Shown here piece after piece: positions 1 through 9,033 of a DNA stretch of 64,000 nucleotides. A program made the position numbers and the translations under genes. Under the pieces are notes generated by a model. The model did no database searches. It saw nothing but the letters and a program-made list of their open reading frames with translations, and was not told where the DNA came from. Where the stretch lies: positions 779,611-843,610 of the forward strand of contig NZ_NSKH01000023.1 in the NCBI RefSeq assembly GCF_003144095.1, read 5' to 3'. The DNA comes from Streptomyces sp. ICBB 8177. Its GTDB lineage: Bacteria; Actinomycetota; Actinomycetes; Streptomycetales; Streptomycetaceae. Position 1 is the stretch's first letter. Each line of letters begins with the position of its first letter.

Positions 1-209
1 GCCAAGGGGTGCGCTCCGCCGACCTGCTGGCCCACCGCGTGGTGGACCGGATCGTGGAGGAGACCCCGGACGCGGCCGACGATCCCCGGCCCTTCCTCGC
101 CCTGCTCGGCGAGACCCTCGGCGCCGAACTGACCGCCCTGCGCGCCCGCGACCGCGACGAGCGCCTGGCCGCCCGCCGCGCCCGCTACCGCGCGCTCGGC
201 CTGGGCTGA
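1..209 (+). CDS. Acyl-CoA carboxylase carboxyltransferase, C-terminal fragment
   Basis: The reading frame is open from the window edge to a TGA at 207-209, so only about the last 68 residues are present. The motif QGVRSADLLAHRVVDRIV followed by an Asp/Glu-rich stretch and a basic C-terminal helix (RLAARRARYRALGL) resembles the end of actinobacterial acetyl/propionyl-CoA carboxylase carboxyltransferase subunits. These transfer the carboxyl group from biotin to acyl-CoA to feed malonyl-CoA synthesis. The GTG at position 9 is internal, because the homologous motif begins upstream of it. Catalytic residues lie outside the window, so the family call rests on this C-terminal motif alone. Confidence 0.65.
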   Translation, partial: QGVRSADLLAHRVVDRIVEETPDAADDPRPFLALLGETLGAELTALRARDRDERLAARRARYRALGLG

Positions 210-213
210 ACCG

Positions 214-248
214 ACCGCCGTGCGGGCCACCGTCACCGTCGCGGCGGT
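214..248. terminator. Possible weak terminator hairpin
   Basis: Arms ACCGCCG (214-220) and CGGCGGT (242-248) pair perfectly but enclose a 21-nt loop and have no T tract. The hairpin lies directly after the carboxyltransferase stop codon and before the next gene. Confidence 0.3.
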
Positions 249-298
249 CCGCGAACGGTCGCGGCGCGATTGTCAGTGGTGGGTGCGAGGATCGGATC

Positions 299-1477
299 AT
301 GACTGAGGACAGCGGTGACCCGCCCGCCGCGGACGCCTCCTTCTGGGACGCGGCGGCGGACGCCTTCGACGACGAGCCGGATCACGGACTGCGCGACCCG
401 GCGGTGCGGGACGCCTGGGCCCGGCGACTGAGACGCTGGCTGCCCGAGGCGCCCTCCGCCGTGCTCGACCTGGGCTGCGGCACCGGCAGCCTCGCCCTGC
501 TCGCCACGCGCGACGGGCACCGGGTCGTCGCGGTCGACCGCTCGCCGCGCATGACCGCCCGGGCCGCCGCCAAGCTGGCCGGCACCGGCGCCCGGGTCCT
601 GCTCGGCGACGCCGCCCGGCCGCCGCTGGCCGAGGGCGCGTTCGACGTGGTGCTGGTGCGGCACGTGCTGTGGGCGCTGCCCGATCCGGCGGCGGTGCTG
701 CGCCGCTGGGCCCGGCTGCTGCGCCGGGGCGGCCGGCTGGTGCTGGTCGAGGGACGCTGGGGCGAGAGCGCACCGGTGGGCCTGACCGCCGACGACCTCG
801 CCGCCCTGACCGCCCCGCTCGGCGGCCGTACCCACGTCGAACAGCTCGGCCACGACAGCGCGTTGTGGGGCCGCCCGGTCCGCGACGAGCGGTACGTCGC
901 CGTCGTGCACCCGCCGCCGCCGCGCCGCCACACCGAGATCGTCGACGTCCACCTGATCCTGCGGCGGGGCGACGAGGTGCTGCTCGCCCGCAGATCGGGC
1001 ACCGGTTACGCGGACGGACTGCTCAACGCGCCCAGCGGACATGTCGAGGACGGCGAGGACGTCCGGGAGGCGGTGATCCGCGAGGCGTACGAGGAGGTGG
1101 GCGTCGTCATCGACCCGGCGGCGGTCCGGGCCGCCCTGGTCATGCAGCACAAGGCACCCGACGGCGCGCCGCGCACCGGCTGGTTCTTCGAGGCGCGCGA
1201 CTGGCGGGGCGAGCCGGTCAACCGCGAACCGGACAAGTGCTCCGGCATCGGCTGGCACCGGCTCGACGCCCTGCCCGACGACATGGTGGCGTACTGCAGG
1301 GCGGGCCTGGACGCGTACCGCGCCGGTGACCGCTTCGTCCTGCACTGGCACCGGCCGGGCGACGCGATCGCCCACGACCCCGTAGGCCCCGGCCGGGCGG
1401 TCGTCCTGCCGCACAATGATCACGGCATACCGTCCGCCGAGCCACCGTCCGCCGAGCCAGCGGGAGACCGTACGTGA
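299..1477 (+). CDS. SAM-dependent methyltransferase fused to a Nudix hydrolase
   Basis: A 392-residue two-domain protein. Residues about 1-205 are a class I methyltransferase: the SAM-binding motif I (VLDLGCGTG) is at 55-63, followed by an acidic strand end (VAVDRS) and the hydrophobic post-motifs. Residues about 210-345 are a Nudix hydrolase with a perfect Nudix box (G-x5-E-x7-REUXEE-x-G-U) from G246 to V268, expected to bind Mg2+ and cleave a nucleoside-diphosphate-linked or similar substrate. The last 45 residues look disordered. A GAGG about 9 nt upstream of the ATG is a modest ribosome site. The stop overlaps the GTG of the GntR gene (GTGA), which implies coupled translation. The methyl acceptor and the Nudix substrate cannot be told from sequence. 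Confidence 0.85.
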   Translation: MTEDSGDPPAADASFWDAAADAFDDEPDHGLRDPAVRDAWARRLRRWLPEAPSAVLDLGCGTGSLALLATRDGHRVVAVDRSPRMTARAAAKLAGTGARVLLGDAARPPLAEGAFDVVLVRHVLWALPDPAAVLRRWARLLRRGGRLVLVEGRWGESAPVGLTADDLAALTAPLGGRTHVEQLGHDSALWGRPVRDERYVAVVHPPPPRRHTEIVDVHLILRRGDEVLLARRSGTGYADGLLNAPSGHVEDGEDVREAVIREAYEEVGVVIDPAAVRAALVMQHKAPDGAPRTGWFFEARDWRGEPVNREPDKCSGIGWHRLDALPDDMVAYCRAGLDAYRAGDRFVLHWHRPGDAIAHDPVGPGRAVVLPHNDHGIPSAEPPSAEPAGDRT

Positions 1478-1860
1478 GCCTGCGCATCACCATCGATCCG
1501 GAGTCGTCCGTCGCCCCCTTCGAGCAGCTGCGGCGCCAGGTCGCCGAGGGCGCCCGGGCGGGCGAGCTGCCGGTGGGCCACCGGATGCCGACGGTACGCG
1601 GCCTCGCCGCCGAACTCGGCCTCGCCGCCAACACCGTGGCCAAGGCCTACCGCGCGCTGGAGGCGGACGGCGTGATCGAGACCCGCGGCAGACACGGCAC
1701 GTTCGTGGCCGCCGCGGGCGACGCAGCCCACCGGCACGCGGCGCAGGCCGCCGAGGCCTACGCCACGCAGGCGCACCGCCTCGGCCTGAGCCGCGCGGAC
1801 GCGCTCGCCGCGATCGAGGAGGCGCTGCGCGCGCGGTACGAGCGGGACGGGGAGGGCTGA
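1474..1860 (+). CDS. GntR-family transcriptional regulator (YtrA-like, short)
   Basis: A protein of 128 residues with an N-terminal winged helix-turn-helix (about residues 12-75, including PTVRGLAAELGLAANTVAKAYRALE) and only a short helical tail of about 40 residues (residues 80-120). This is the layout of the YtrA subfamily, whose members lack a large effector domain. Start GTG overlaps the stop of the methyltransferase-Nudix gene by 4 bp. YtrA regulators usually control adjacent membrane transporters, but none is adjacent here, so the target is unclear; the co-transcribed fusion enzyme is the obvious candidate. Confidence 0.85.
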   Translation: MSLRITIDPESSVAPFEQLRRQVAEGARAGELPVGHRMPTVRGLAAELGLAANTVAKAYRALEADGVIETRGRHGTFVAAAGDAAHRHAAQAAEAYATQAHRLGLSRADALAAIEEALRARYERDGEG

Positions 1861-1956
1861 CGCTCACCACGAGGAGAGGCAGGCACGGGCTGACGCTCAC
1901 CACGAGGGGGGAGGGCGCGGGCTGACGTTCGCCACGGCCGGGAGGGCGCGGGCTGG
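1854..1956. repeat. Tandem repeat of about 32 bp, three copies plus a stub
   Basis: Copies begin with GGGCTGACG at 1854, 1887 and 1919, with a truncated start at 1950. The first two share GGGCTGACGCTCACCACGAG; the third is diverged (GTTCGCCACG). The first copy contains the TGA stop of the GntR gene, so the array begins inside the coding end and fills the gap before the glycosyl hydrolase promoter. Confidence 0.85.
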
Positions 1957-2042
1957 CGGCACGCCGACGGCGCGCGCCCGGCGTGCCCCCGGCCCTTCCT
2001 GGGAGTACCCCGAAAGCGCCGGTTACGGACGCCGCCCGCCCC

Positions 2043-2058
2043 TAGAGTGCGGAGCGTG
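2043..2058 (+). promoter_or_regulatory. -10 element of a probable leaderless promoter
   Basis: TAGAGT at 2043-2048 matches the Streptomyces -10 consensus TAGRRT and lies 7 nt before the GTG at 2056. Transcription would therefore begin at or next to the start codon. No convincing -35 hexamer was found. Confidence 0.6.
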
Positions 2059-3465
2059 ATCGCGCGTCATGAGGGCCCGCGCACCGGCCGGCCCGGGTCG
2101 GCACGCCGCCGGGTCCTGGTGGCGTCCGCCGTGCTCGCCGCCTGCCTGCTGTGCCTCGGCGCGCTCCTCGCCGTCCTCGGCCTGCCCGGCGGGCACGGTG
2201 ACGTCGAGGTCACCCACGGCACCCCGGCCCCCGGCGTCTTCGGCAGCCCCGGCACCCCGGGGCCGCCCAGCGCCGACCTCGGGTTCGGGTTCACCCACAC
2301 CCAGTTCAGCGCCGACGACGGCACCGGCGCGGCCGACCGCACCGCCACCCGCGCCATCGCCGCGCAGCCGCTCCCGCAGGACCAGGCGATCATGGGCTGG
2401 GGCGCGGACAACCCCGAACCGGCGCCCGGCGCCTACGACTTCACCAACCTCGACAGCCGCGTCGCCCTCATCCGCGCCACCGGCGGCACGCCCGTGCTCA
2501 CGCTGTGCTGCGCCCCGGACTGGATGAAGGGCGGCAGACCCGGCACCACCGACTGGTCGAAGCTGGAGCAGGCCCCCGACCCCGCGCACTACGCGGACTT
2601 CGCCGCGCTCGCCGCGAAGGTCGCCCGCCGCTACCCGGACGTCACGCACTTCCTGGTGTGGAACGAGTTCAAGGGCTTCTGGGACGAGAGCGCCGACCGC
2701 TGGGACTACCAGGACTACACCCGGCTCTACAACCTGGTCTACGCGGCCGTCAAGAAGGCCGCCCCGCACGACCTGGTGGGCGGCCCCTACCTGGACATGG
2801 ACAGCGTCGCCCCCGGCCAGAAGACCGACGCCTCCGCCGTGCGCGGCCCCTGGGGCAGCCTCGACCAGCGCGTGGTGGACGCGCTCGACTACTGGCTCGC
2901 GCACAAGAAGGGCGCCGACTTCCTGGTCGTCGACGGCGCCAGCACCACGCACGACGGCGCCCTCGACCCCGGTCCGTTCACCGCCACGGGGAAGTTCGCC
3001 GCGGTCGGGGACTGGCTGCGGCGGGTCGGCGGCGGGCTGCCGGTGTGGTGGGCCGAGTGGTACGTCAAGCCGGACGACGCCTCCTGGCCCGCCGGCCGGC
3101 TGCTGGCCGTGCAGGCCGCCGCCATGATGGAACTGGTCGAGGGCGGGGCGGCAGCCGCCTTCTACTGGAACCCCGAGACCCGGGAGGGCGACTGCCCCGG
3201 CTGCCTGTGGAACGCCACCGGAGGCGGCCCGGACGGCGGCGCCGCGCAGCCCATGCTCACCCTGCTGCGCCGTTTCGCCGCAGCCTTCCCGCCCGGCGCC
3301 CCCGCGCGCCCGGTCACCGTGGCCGCTGCGGGCGTCCGGGCGCTCGCCGGCCGCACCGCGACCGTCGCCGTCAACACCACCGGCCACCAGTTGACCGCGC
3401 GCGTCGGCGGCACGACGGTCACGCTGGCCGCGTACGGCGTCAACTGGCTGCCGTCCGGCGCCTGA
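2056..3465 (+). CDS. Membrane-anchored GH39-like glycoside hydrolase
   Basis: A 469-residue protein with an N-terminal signal anchor (about residues 20-43) and an extracytoplasmic (beta/alpha)8-barrel-like domain. The sequence VWNEF places a clan GH-A acid/base glutamate at E204, and WWAEW places a probable nucleophile at E334; the overall pattern is closest to GH39 (beta-xylosidase/iduronidase type). The substrate is probably an envelope or exopolysaccharide, because the gene converges on a polysaccharide export and glycosyltransferase operon that ends only 27 bp away. The GTG at 2056 was chosen over the in-frame GTG at 2047, which lies inside the -10 element. Confidence 0.75.
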   Translation: MIARHEGPRTGRPGSARRRVLVASAVLAACLLCLGALLAVLGLPGGHGDVEVTHGTPAPGVFGSPGTPGPPSADLGFGFTHTQFSADDGTGAADRTATRAIAAQPLPQDQAIMGWGADNPEPAPGAYDFTNLDSRVALIRATGGTPVLTLCCAPDWMKGGRPGTTDWSKLEQAPDPAHYADFAALAAKVARRYPDVTHFLVWNEFKGFWDESADRWDYQDYTRLYNLVYAAVKKAAPHDLVGGPYLDMDSVAPGQKTDASAVRGPWGSLDQRVVDALDYWLAHKKGADFLVVDGASTTHDGALDPGPFTATGKFAAVGDWLRRVGGGLPVWWAEWYVKPDDASWPAGRLLAVQAAAMMELVEGGAAAAFYWNPETREGDCPGCLWNATGGGPDGGAAQPMLTLLRRFAAAFPPGAPARPVTVAAAGVRALAGRTATVAVNTTGHQLTARVGGTTVTLAAYGVNWLPSGA

Positions 3466-3492
3466 TCACCGTCCCGCGCGAGGGCCGGGCGC

Positions 3493-6400
3493 TCAGCTCA
3501 GCGTCACGAACCGGTCCGCCAGCGCCGCCAGGAACACCGCGAGCAGCACCAGCGAGACCCGCAGCGACACCGACATCGCCCGCATCCGCCGCCGGGCGGG
3601 CACCATCACCCGCGCCACCTCGCGCGCCGCCAGCACCAGTACCAGCAGCGCCCCCGCCACCGCGCCCACCACCGTCCACGGCGTCCAGGTCACCACCGGA
3701 CCGATCCCGCCGATCGCCGGCAGCGGCACCGCGCCCGCCGGTGGCGTCGCCATCGCGAAGACGGCCGCGTCCTGGTCCGACATCACCTCGCGCACCTGGG
3801 GATCGGCACGCAGCGCGGCCACCACCGCACGTTGCCAGTCGGCCGGGTAGCCCGCGTTCTGCACCAGGTACTGCGCCGTGCCGGTCGTGATCATCAGGTA
3901 CGACCCCGGGCCCGAGGCGCGCAGGTCCTGCACCAGTCCGGTCACCCGCGCCGGGTCCACCGGGGCGAGCACACCGCGGTAGACCACCTTGTCCATGTCC
4001 TTGGCGCTCCACGGCAGATTGGGCGTCACGTCGTCGACCGTGTCCTCGGTCGGCCACAGCACCCGCGCGGTCGGCGAGTCGTGGCCGTAGACCCAGTCCA
4101 TCGCCGCGACCTCGCCGGTGCGCACCCGCTCGAAGCCCTCGTTGCCCCAACGCGCCAGCAGGAAGCCGAAGATCAGCACCTGCCCCGCCACCAGCGCCGC
4201 CAGTGTGCCCAGCCACGGCCTGCCGGACGCCGCGGGCACCCGGGGGAAGAACGCGAACGCGGCCAGCACCGCCGCGCCGGGCGAGGCGAACAGGAAGACC
4301 CGCAGCGCCATCTCGCCGCCGTACGACTGCATCCCGAAGCCGAGGAACGGCACCAGCGACAGGATCAGCAGCGACCGGTCGCTGATTCCCGCCCGCCGCC
4401 TGCGCAGCAGGCCGAACCCGCCCAGCGCCAGCGTCCCGGCGGCCAGCAGCACCCGCGCGTACAGCACCACATGGTGCAGGTCGTCGCCGCCCTTGATGCG
4501 GCCGGAGACGCTGGAGGTGACGTTGCCGCCCAGTGAACCCAGGCCGCCGAACAACTCGTTGAAGTGCCCGGACCAGTACGCCTCGCCGAGGAAGCCCACC
4601 CAGCCGGTCACCAGCACCCCGCACAGCAGCGGCAGCCCGCGTAGCGCGCAGCGCCGCCAGACCACCAGCGCGGCCACCGCGCCCAGCATCACGAAGGGGG
4701 TGAGCTGATGGCTGACCACGGAGGCGGTGAACACCGCCAGCACCACGCCCAGCAGCACCCCGCGCTCCTCGCGCCCGATCGCGGGCACCGGCTCCTCACC
4801 CGGCAGCCGCCTGCCGCCCGGGTCGCCCGACGGCGAGCGGAACCACACCAGCAGCACGGCCACGAACACCAGGTAGAAGAAGACGTTGAGGGACTGCGGC
4901 GAGAAGTAGTCCTGCCCGACCCAGCCGCACAGCACGAACAACCACGCCGCGCACCACTTCGCCCGCCAGTTCGCCCGCACCGCCCGCAGCAGCAGCATCA
5001 GCGGTGCCAGGTAGAGGAGTTCGACGGCCAGCGGCCACCAGCGCAGCACCTGCGTCAGGTCGGTGATCCCGCACGCCTTCGTCACCAGCGCCACGCCCGC
5101 GAAGAACCCCGGCCACGACCAGCGGGCGTCCAGGTAGGGCCGAGTCTGCCCGGTGCGGTCGATGTACTCGACGAAGCCCGCGTGCTGCCAGGCGGTCGCG
5201 AACCTCGGCTGCGCCTCCAGTACCGCGGGCACCGCGTGCAGCGAGACCACGGTGGCCAGCAGCGCCGCCAGCAGCAGCCACCGGTGCGGCGCGCGCAGGC
5301 CGAGCCCCCAGCAGAACGCGACCACGAGCAACGCCGCGCCCGCGAGCGTCGCGTGCGGCAGGACGGAGATCAGGCCCAGGCCGTTCATCCGGTCCAGTGA
5401 GGCGTCGTCCATCCCGCGCAGCGGCAGCCAGTACAGCGCGAGCGCGGCCAGCAGCACCGCCCAGCCGCCCGCCTGCGCCAGCCGCGTCCGCAGCGGCACC
5501 CGCTCCTTCGGCTCCTTCGGCTCCTTCGGTTCCCTCGGCTCCCTCGCGACGACGGGCGGGGCGGCCGGGGGCGCGGCGGCCCGCTCCGCGCCCGCGTCGA
5601 GCGGCAGGCAGGGGCGGCGCTCCTGGTGCTCGAAGTCCAGTCGCACACCCAGCCCCAGGGTGTCCTGGTCGATCCCGGAACGCGCCCAACCGGTGCCCAG
5701 CACCAGGGTGTCGTCGTCGGCCCCCGCCTCCCGTGCCGCCGACTCCCCTTCGCCCGGCGCCTGTTCGCGCTCCTTCGCGGCGGGCGCCGCGCGCAGGATC
5801 CGCACGAGCCCCACGCAGGCGATCGCCGCGATCACGCACTGGCTGCACAGCTCGGCCACGCCCGCGCCGACGATCCCCAGCGGCCGCAGCAGGGCCAGCG
5901 TCGACCCCAGCACCAGCACGCACAACGCACCCTGCAACAGCGCCACCAGCGAGGTCCTGCTCTGCGCGCGCAGCACCCCGAAGTACGCCTCGAACAGCAC
6001 CCGGGTCAGCGTCGCGGTCACCATGAACCGCAGCAGCGGCGCCCCCTGCGACGCGTACCCAGGCCCGAACACCCGCAGCACGTACGGCGCGAAGACCGCG
6101 AGGAACATGCAGATCGGGATCATGATGCGGGCCATCCGGCGCAGCGCCGCCCGCAGGTGGTCCGCGATCCGCGACGGGTCGTGCGCGCCCTCCACGGTGA
6201 GTGAGGCGCCCATGTTGATGGCCAGCAGGTCGACCGTGCTGCCGATGGTCGAGGTGATGTAGAAGTACGCGTTCTGCCGGGAGCTGATCTGCGAGGCCAC
6301 GATCACCGGAACGAGGTAGACCACGGCCAGCGAGAAGAGCGAGCCGGTGTAGTCCCCGGCCAGGAAGCGGCCGACCTCCCGCCCGGTGGGCGGCTGCGCC

Positions 6401-7167
6401 CGTTGCTCGGTCGCCGCCACGTGGCGCGGCACCAGCCGCCGGAAGACCAGCCAGCCCAGCGGCACCACCGACAGCGCGATGGCCGCCACCCACGAGACGA
6501 ACACGCCGGTCACCGGCACCGTGGTGGCCAGCACGACCAGCAGCACCAGCTTGCCGGTGGAGAACACCGTGTTGCCCACCGGCACCCACACCGCGCTGCG
6601 CAGCCCGGTGAGCACCCCGTCCTGGAGCGTCATCACCGACCAGGCGACCACCGCGCCGACGAACGCCAGCCCCGGCAGCGGCCCGTGCAGGAAGTGGTAG
6701 GAGGGCCCCCACAGCCGCAGCGTGAGCAGGAAGACCATGGCGGCCAGCGCCACCACGGCAGAACTGGCCAGATAGGTCGTCGCCACCATCCGCCCGGTGC
6801 GCCGCCCGGAGACCGGGATGAACCTGGCCAGCGCGCCGGTCAGCGTCACCGCCGTGATCCCGGCCAGGAACTTCATCGCCGCGATCGCCGCCGAGCCCTG
6901 CCCGACCGCCTCGGGCGCGTAGTAGCGGGCCGCGACCAGCCAGTAGCCGAGCCCCAGCACGGCCGAGACCCCGGTGTTGAGCATCAGCGCGTACGCGTTG
7001 CGCAGCAGTGGGTCCCGCCCGCCGCCGCGTCCACCGCCCCGTGCCCCGCGCCCGCCGCCCGCGTCGGCGCGCCGCCCCGGCAGCCGCAACCGGGCCCGTC
7101 GCCCGGCCGGTTCGCCCGGGACCGGCGGCCGCAGCGGCTGCGAGGTGGTGGTGGTCGTCTCAGACAC
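3493..7167 (-). CDS. Giant fusion: MOP-type polysaccharide flippase plus polytopic membrane domain
   Basis: The protein has 1224 residues. After a basic, Gly/Arg-rich cytoplasmic leader (about 1-55), residues about 55-480 form a 12-14-helix MOP/MATE-like polysaccharide flippase. A hydrophilic linker (about 480-595) follows and contains an EPK tripeptide repeat coded by 9-bp direct repeats near 5508-5545. Residues about 595-1224 form a second multi-helix membrane domain with large extracytoplasmic loops, resembling O-antigen ligase or PMT-like glycosyltransferases. It begins at a GTG overlapping the deacetylase stop by 8 bp and is the last gene of the glycosyltransferase operon. Its likely role is to flip and then polymerise or attach a lipid-linked glycan. 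The C-terminal catalytic activity is unproven. Confidence 0.8.
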   Translation of the reverse strand: MSETTTTTSQPLRPPVPGEPAGRRARLRLPGRRADAGGGRGARGGGRGGGRDPLLRNAYALMLNTGVSAVLGLGYWLVAARYYAPEAVGQGSAAIAAMKFLAGITAVTLTGALARFIPVSGRRTGRMVATTYLASSAVVALAAMVFLLTLRLWGPSYHFLHGPLPGLAFVGAVVAWSVMTLQDGVLTGLRSAVWVPVGNTVFSTGKLVLLVVLATTVPVTGVFVSWVAAIALSVVPLGWLVFRRLVPRHVAATEQRAQPPTGREVGRFLAGDYTGSLFSLAVVYLVPVIVASQISSRQNAYFYITSTIGSTVDLLAINMGASLTVEGAHDPSRIADHLRAALRRMARIMIPICMFLAVFAPYVLRVFGPGYASQGAPLLRFMVTATLTRVLFEAYFGVLRAQSRTSLVALLQGALCVLVLGSTLALLRPLGIVGAGVAELCSQCVIAAIACVGLVRILRAAPAAKEREQAPGEGESAAREAGADDDTLVLGTGWARSGIDQDTLGLGVRLDFEHQERRPCLPLDAGAERAAAPPAAPPVVAREPREPKEPKEPKERVPLRTRLAQAGGWAVLLAALALYWLPLRGMDDASLDRMNGLGLISVLPHATLAGAALLVVAFCWGLGLRAPHRWLLLAALLATVVSLHAVPAVLEAQPRFATAWQHAGFVEYIDRTGQTRPYLDARWSWPGFFAGVALVTKACGITDLTQVLRWWPLAVELLYLAPLMLLLRAVRANWRAKWCAAWLFVLCGWVGQDYFSPQSLNVFFYLVFVAVLLVWFRSPSGDPGGRRLPGEEPVPAIGREERGVLLGVVLAVFTASVVSHQLTPFVMLGAVAALVVWRRCALRGLPLLCGVLVTGWVGFLGEAYWSGHFNELFGGLGSLGGNVTSSVSGRIKGGDDLHHVVLYARVLLAAGTLALGGFGLLRRRRAGISDRSLLILSLVPFLGFGMQSYGGEMALRVFLFASPGAAVLAAFAFFPRVPAASGRPWLGTLAALVAGQVLIFGFLLARWGNEGFERVRTGEVAAMDWVYGHDSPTARVLWPTEDTVDDVTPNLPWSAKDMDKVVYRGVLAPVDPARVTGLVQDLRASGPGSYLMITTGTAQYLVQNAGYPADWQRAVVAALRADPQVREVMSDQDAAVFAMATPPAGAVPLPAIGGIGPVVTWTPWTVVGAVAGALLVLVLAAREVARVMVPARRRMRAMSVSLRVSLVLLAVFLAALADRFVTLS

Positions 7168-7984
7168 GGGCTCGTGACACCTTCCGCAGGGCTCGGCGGG
7201 ATCCGCGCACCATGGCGTAACCCCCGGTCAGCAGCCGGTCCTTGGCGAAGTTCCGGCCGATCGCCCGGCCCTCCAGCAGCCGTTCGAACTCCTCGGTGTC
7301 CGTGCCCCGGCGCACGGTCACCCGCCGCAGCGCGTACGGGCCCTGCCGGCGCCGGGCCAGGTCGTTGCCGACCGCGAGCGAGATCGCGTACGCGCCCCGT
7401 ACCGTACGCCGTACCCGGCGGCTGGAGTAGCCGTACGGATACGCGAACGACACAGGAGGAGCGCCGAGTTCCTCCGCGAGGATCTCCTTGCAGCGCAGCA
7501 CCTCGAACCACAGCGCCTCGTCGCCGAGCTGGTCGAGCTGCGGATGGCTGTGGCTGTGGCCGCCGATCTCCACGCCCGCGGCGGCCAGTTCGCGCACCTG
7601 GTCCCAGCCGAGCGTGCGGTCCGGTGCCGAGCCCGCCAGGTCCGGCAGGCCGCGGCCGCGCAGCCAGCCGGTCGTGACGAAGAGGGTCGCCGCGAAGCCG
7701 TGGCCCCTCAGCACCGGCAGGGCGTGCCGGTGCACGCCCTCGTAACCGTCGTCGAAGGTGATCAGCACCGGCCGGGCGGGCAGCGGGCGGTCCAGCCGCC
7801 AGCGGTACGCCAACTCCCGCGTGCTGAGCGGGGTGCGGCCCCGCGCCGCCAGCACGTCCATCTGCTCGGCGAACGCGGCCGGGGTCACCGACAGACCCAG
7901 CGCGGCCCGCGCCGGGTCGTCGGACACCGCGTGGTACATCAGGATCGGCACCGCCGGCGCGCCGTCCCCCGTCGCCCGGCTCAC
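7160..7984 (-). CDS. Polysaccharide deacetylase (CE4, NodB-like)
   Basis: A 274-residue protein starting at GTG 7984, which overlaps the upstream glycosyltransferase stop (GTGA). NodB motif 1 is LITFDDGY (D78, D79) and motif 2 is the HSHSH metal site (H143 and H147), which bind the catalytic metal. A FAYPYGYSS motif follows. No signal peptide is visible, unlike many secreted CE4 enzymes, so it may act on a cytoplasmic or lipid-linked intermediate. Family members remove N- or O-acetyl groups from glycans. The longer upstream open frame (to 8659) is an antisense extension and was rejected. Confidence 0.85.
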   Translation of the reverse strand: MSRATGDGAPAVPILMYHAVSDDPARAALGLSVTPAAFAEQMDVLAARGRTPLSTRELAYRWRLDRPLPARPVLITFDDGYEGVHRHALPVLRGHGFAATLFVTTGWLRGRGLPDLAGSAPDRTLGWDQVRELAAAGVEIGGHSHSHPQLDQLGDEALWFEVLRCKEILAEELGAPPVSFAYPYGYSSRRVRRTVRGAYAISLAVGNDLARRRQGPYALRRVTVRRGTDTEEFERLLEGRAIGRNFAKDRLLTGGYAMVRGSRRALRKVSRARV

Positions 7985-9033
7985 GCCACCACCTCTCCCG
8001 CCTCGGGAACCGGCTCGCGAACCGCCTCGGCCACGGGCTCCGGCACGGGCCCGCAGGCGGCGGCGGTGGGCGCGACCGTGAACGGCGACGCGGCGCCGCG
8101 CGAACGCAGGCGGCCGACCGCGTACCCGGCCGCGGTCGTCGCCAGGCCCGCCACGATGGCCGCCGCCCGGCCCGCACCGCCACGGCGCCCGAGCAGCGCG
8201 TCCCGCACCCCGCGCAGCGCCCCCGCGGGCAGCACCCGCGTCGTGTAACGGCGTTCGCTGGCGAGGCCGTCCCGCGCGCCGACGCTGCGGGTGACCAGGG
8301 CCTTCGACAGCCCCTCCGCGTAGCAGCGGGTCCTGAAGTAGCCGAACCGCTGCCGGGCCGCCGGGACCCGGTGGTGGATCACGGCCCGGTTCTCCAGCAG
8401 CAGCACCGCGTCCGGCAGGGCGTGCCGCAGCCGGATGCACAGCTCGGTCTCCTCGCAGCCCAGGGGCCTGCGGTCGCCGTCCCGGCCGATGCCGGTCGCG
8501 AAGCCGCCGACCGCGTCGAAGGCGGCGCGGCGGAACGAGGCGTTGCCGCCCAGCACGTTGCGCACCTCGGCGCGGCCTTCCGGCAGGCCCAGGTAGGCGC
8601 AGCCGACGACCCAGTCGAACTCGCGCGGGAACCACGCAGGGCGGTGCCCCGCGTCCCACCTCGGCAGGGTCCGGCCACCGACCGCCATCACCCGCGGGTC
8701 GCGGTAGGCGTCGGCGAAGTGCTCCAGCCAGTCCGGCTCGGCGACCGCGTCGTCGTCGAGGAACGCGACCACCTCGCCGCGGGAGGCCGCGATGCCGGTG
8801 TTGCGGCCCGCCGACAGGCCCCGGGCGCCCGCGTTGGGCAGCACGATCACGTCCGCGTCCGCCGCGTAGTGCGCGCTCAGCCGGGACAGCAGCGCCGGAT
8901 TGTGGTCCACCACGAGCAACGTCGCGGCGGCGGGCAGGCGTTGCGCGCGCACCGAGGCCACCGCGGCGAGCACGTCGCCCCAGCGGTCCTCGGTGTACGC
9001 GCAGATGACCACGGAGACGGTCATCCGCGTCAC
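7981..9033 (-). CDS. Family 2 glycosyltransferase
   Basis: A 350-residue GT-A glycosyltransferase. VSVVICAYTEDRW is the nucleotide-binding first strand, and FLDDDAV (D93-D95) supplies the metal-binding acidic motif; a later CEETELCIRL segment is typical of GT2 ED motifs. The C-terminus (about 290-350) is hydrophobic then low-complexity (Pro/Glu/Ala). GTG 9033 overlaps the upstream stop by 4 bp; an ATG three codons in (9024) is a second candidate start. It probably adds sugars to the polysaccharide exported by the downstream flippase. Confidence 0.85.
   Translation of the reverse strand: MTRMTVSVVICAYTEDRWGDVLAAVASVRAQRLPAAATLLVVDHNPALLSRLSAHYAADADVIVLPNAGARGLSAGRNTGIAASRGEVVAFLDDDAVAEPDWLEHFADAYRDPRVMAVGGRTLPRWDAGHRPAWFPREFDWVVGCAYLGLPEGRAEVRNVLGGNASFRRAAFDAVGGFATGIGRDGDRRPLGCEETELCIRLRHALPDAVLLLENRAVIHHRVPAARQRFGYFRTRCYAEGLSKALVTRSVGARDGLASERRYTTRVLPAGALRGVRDALLGRRGGAGRAAAIVAGLATTAAGYAVGRLRSRGAASPFTVAPTAAACGPVPEPVAEAVREPVPEAGEVVA

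Noticed and set aside
1854-1956. CRISPR-like array
   Set aside because: Repeats are directly adjacent with no unique spacers and decay rapidly.
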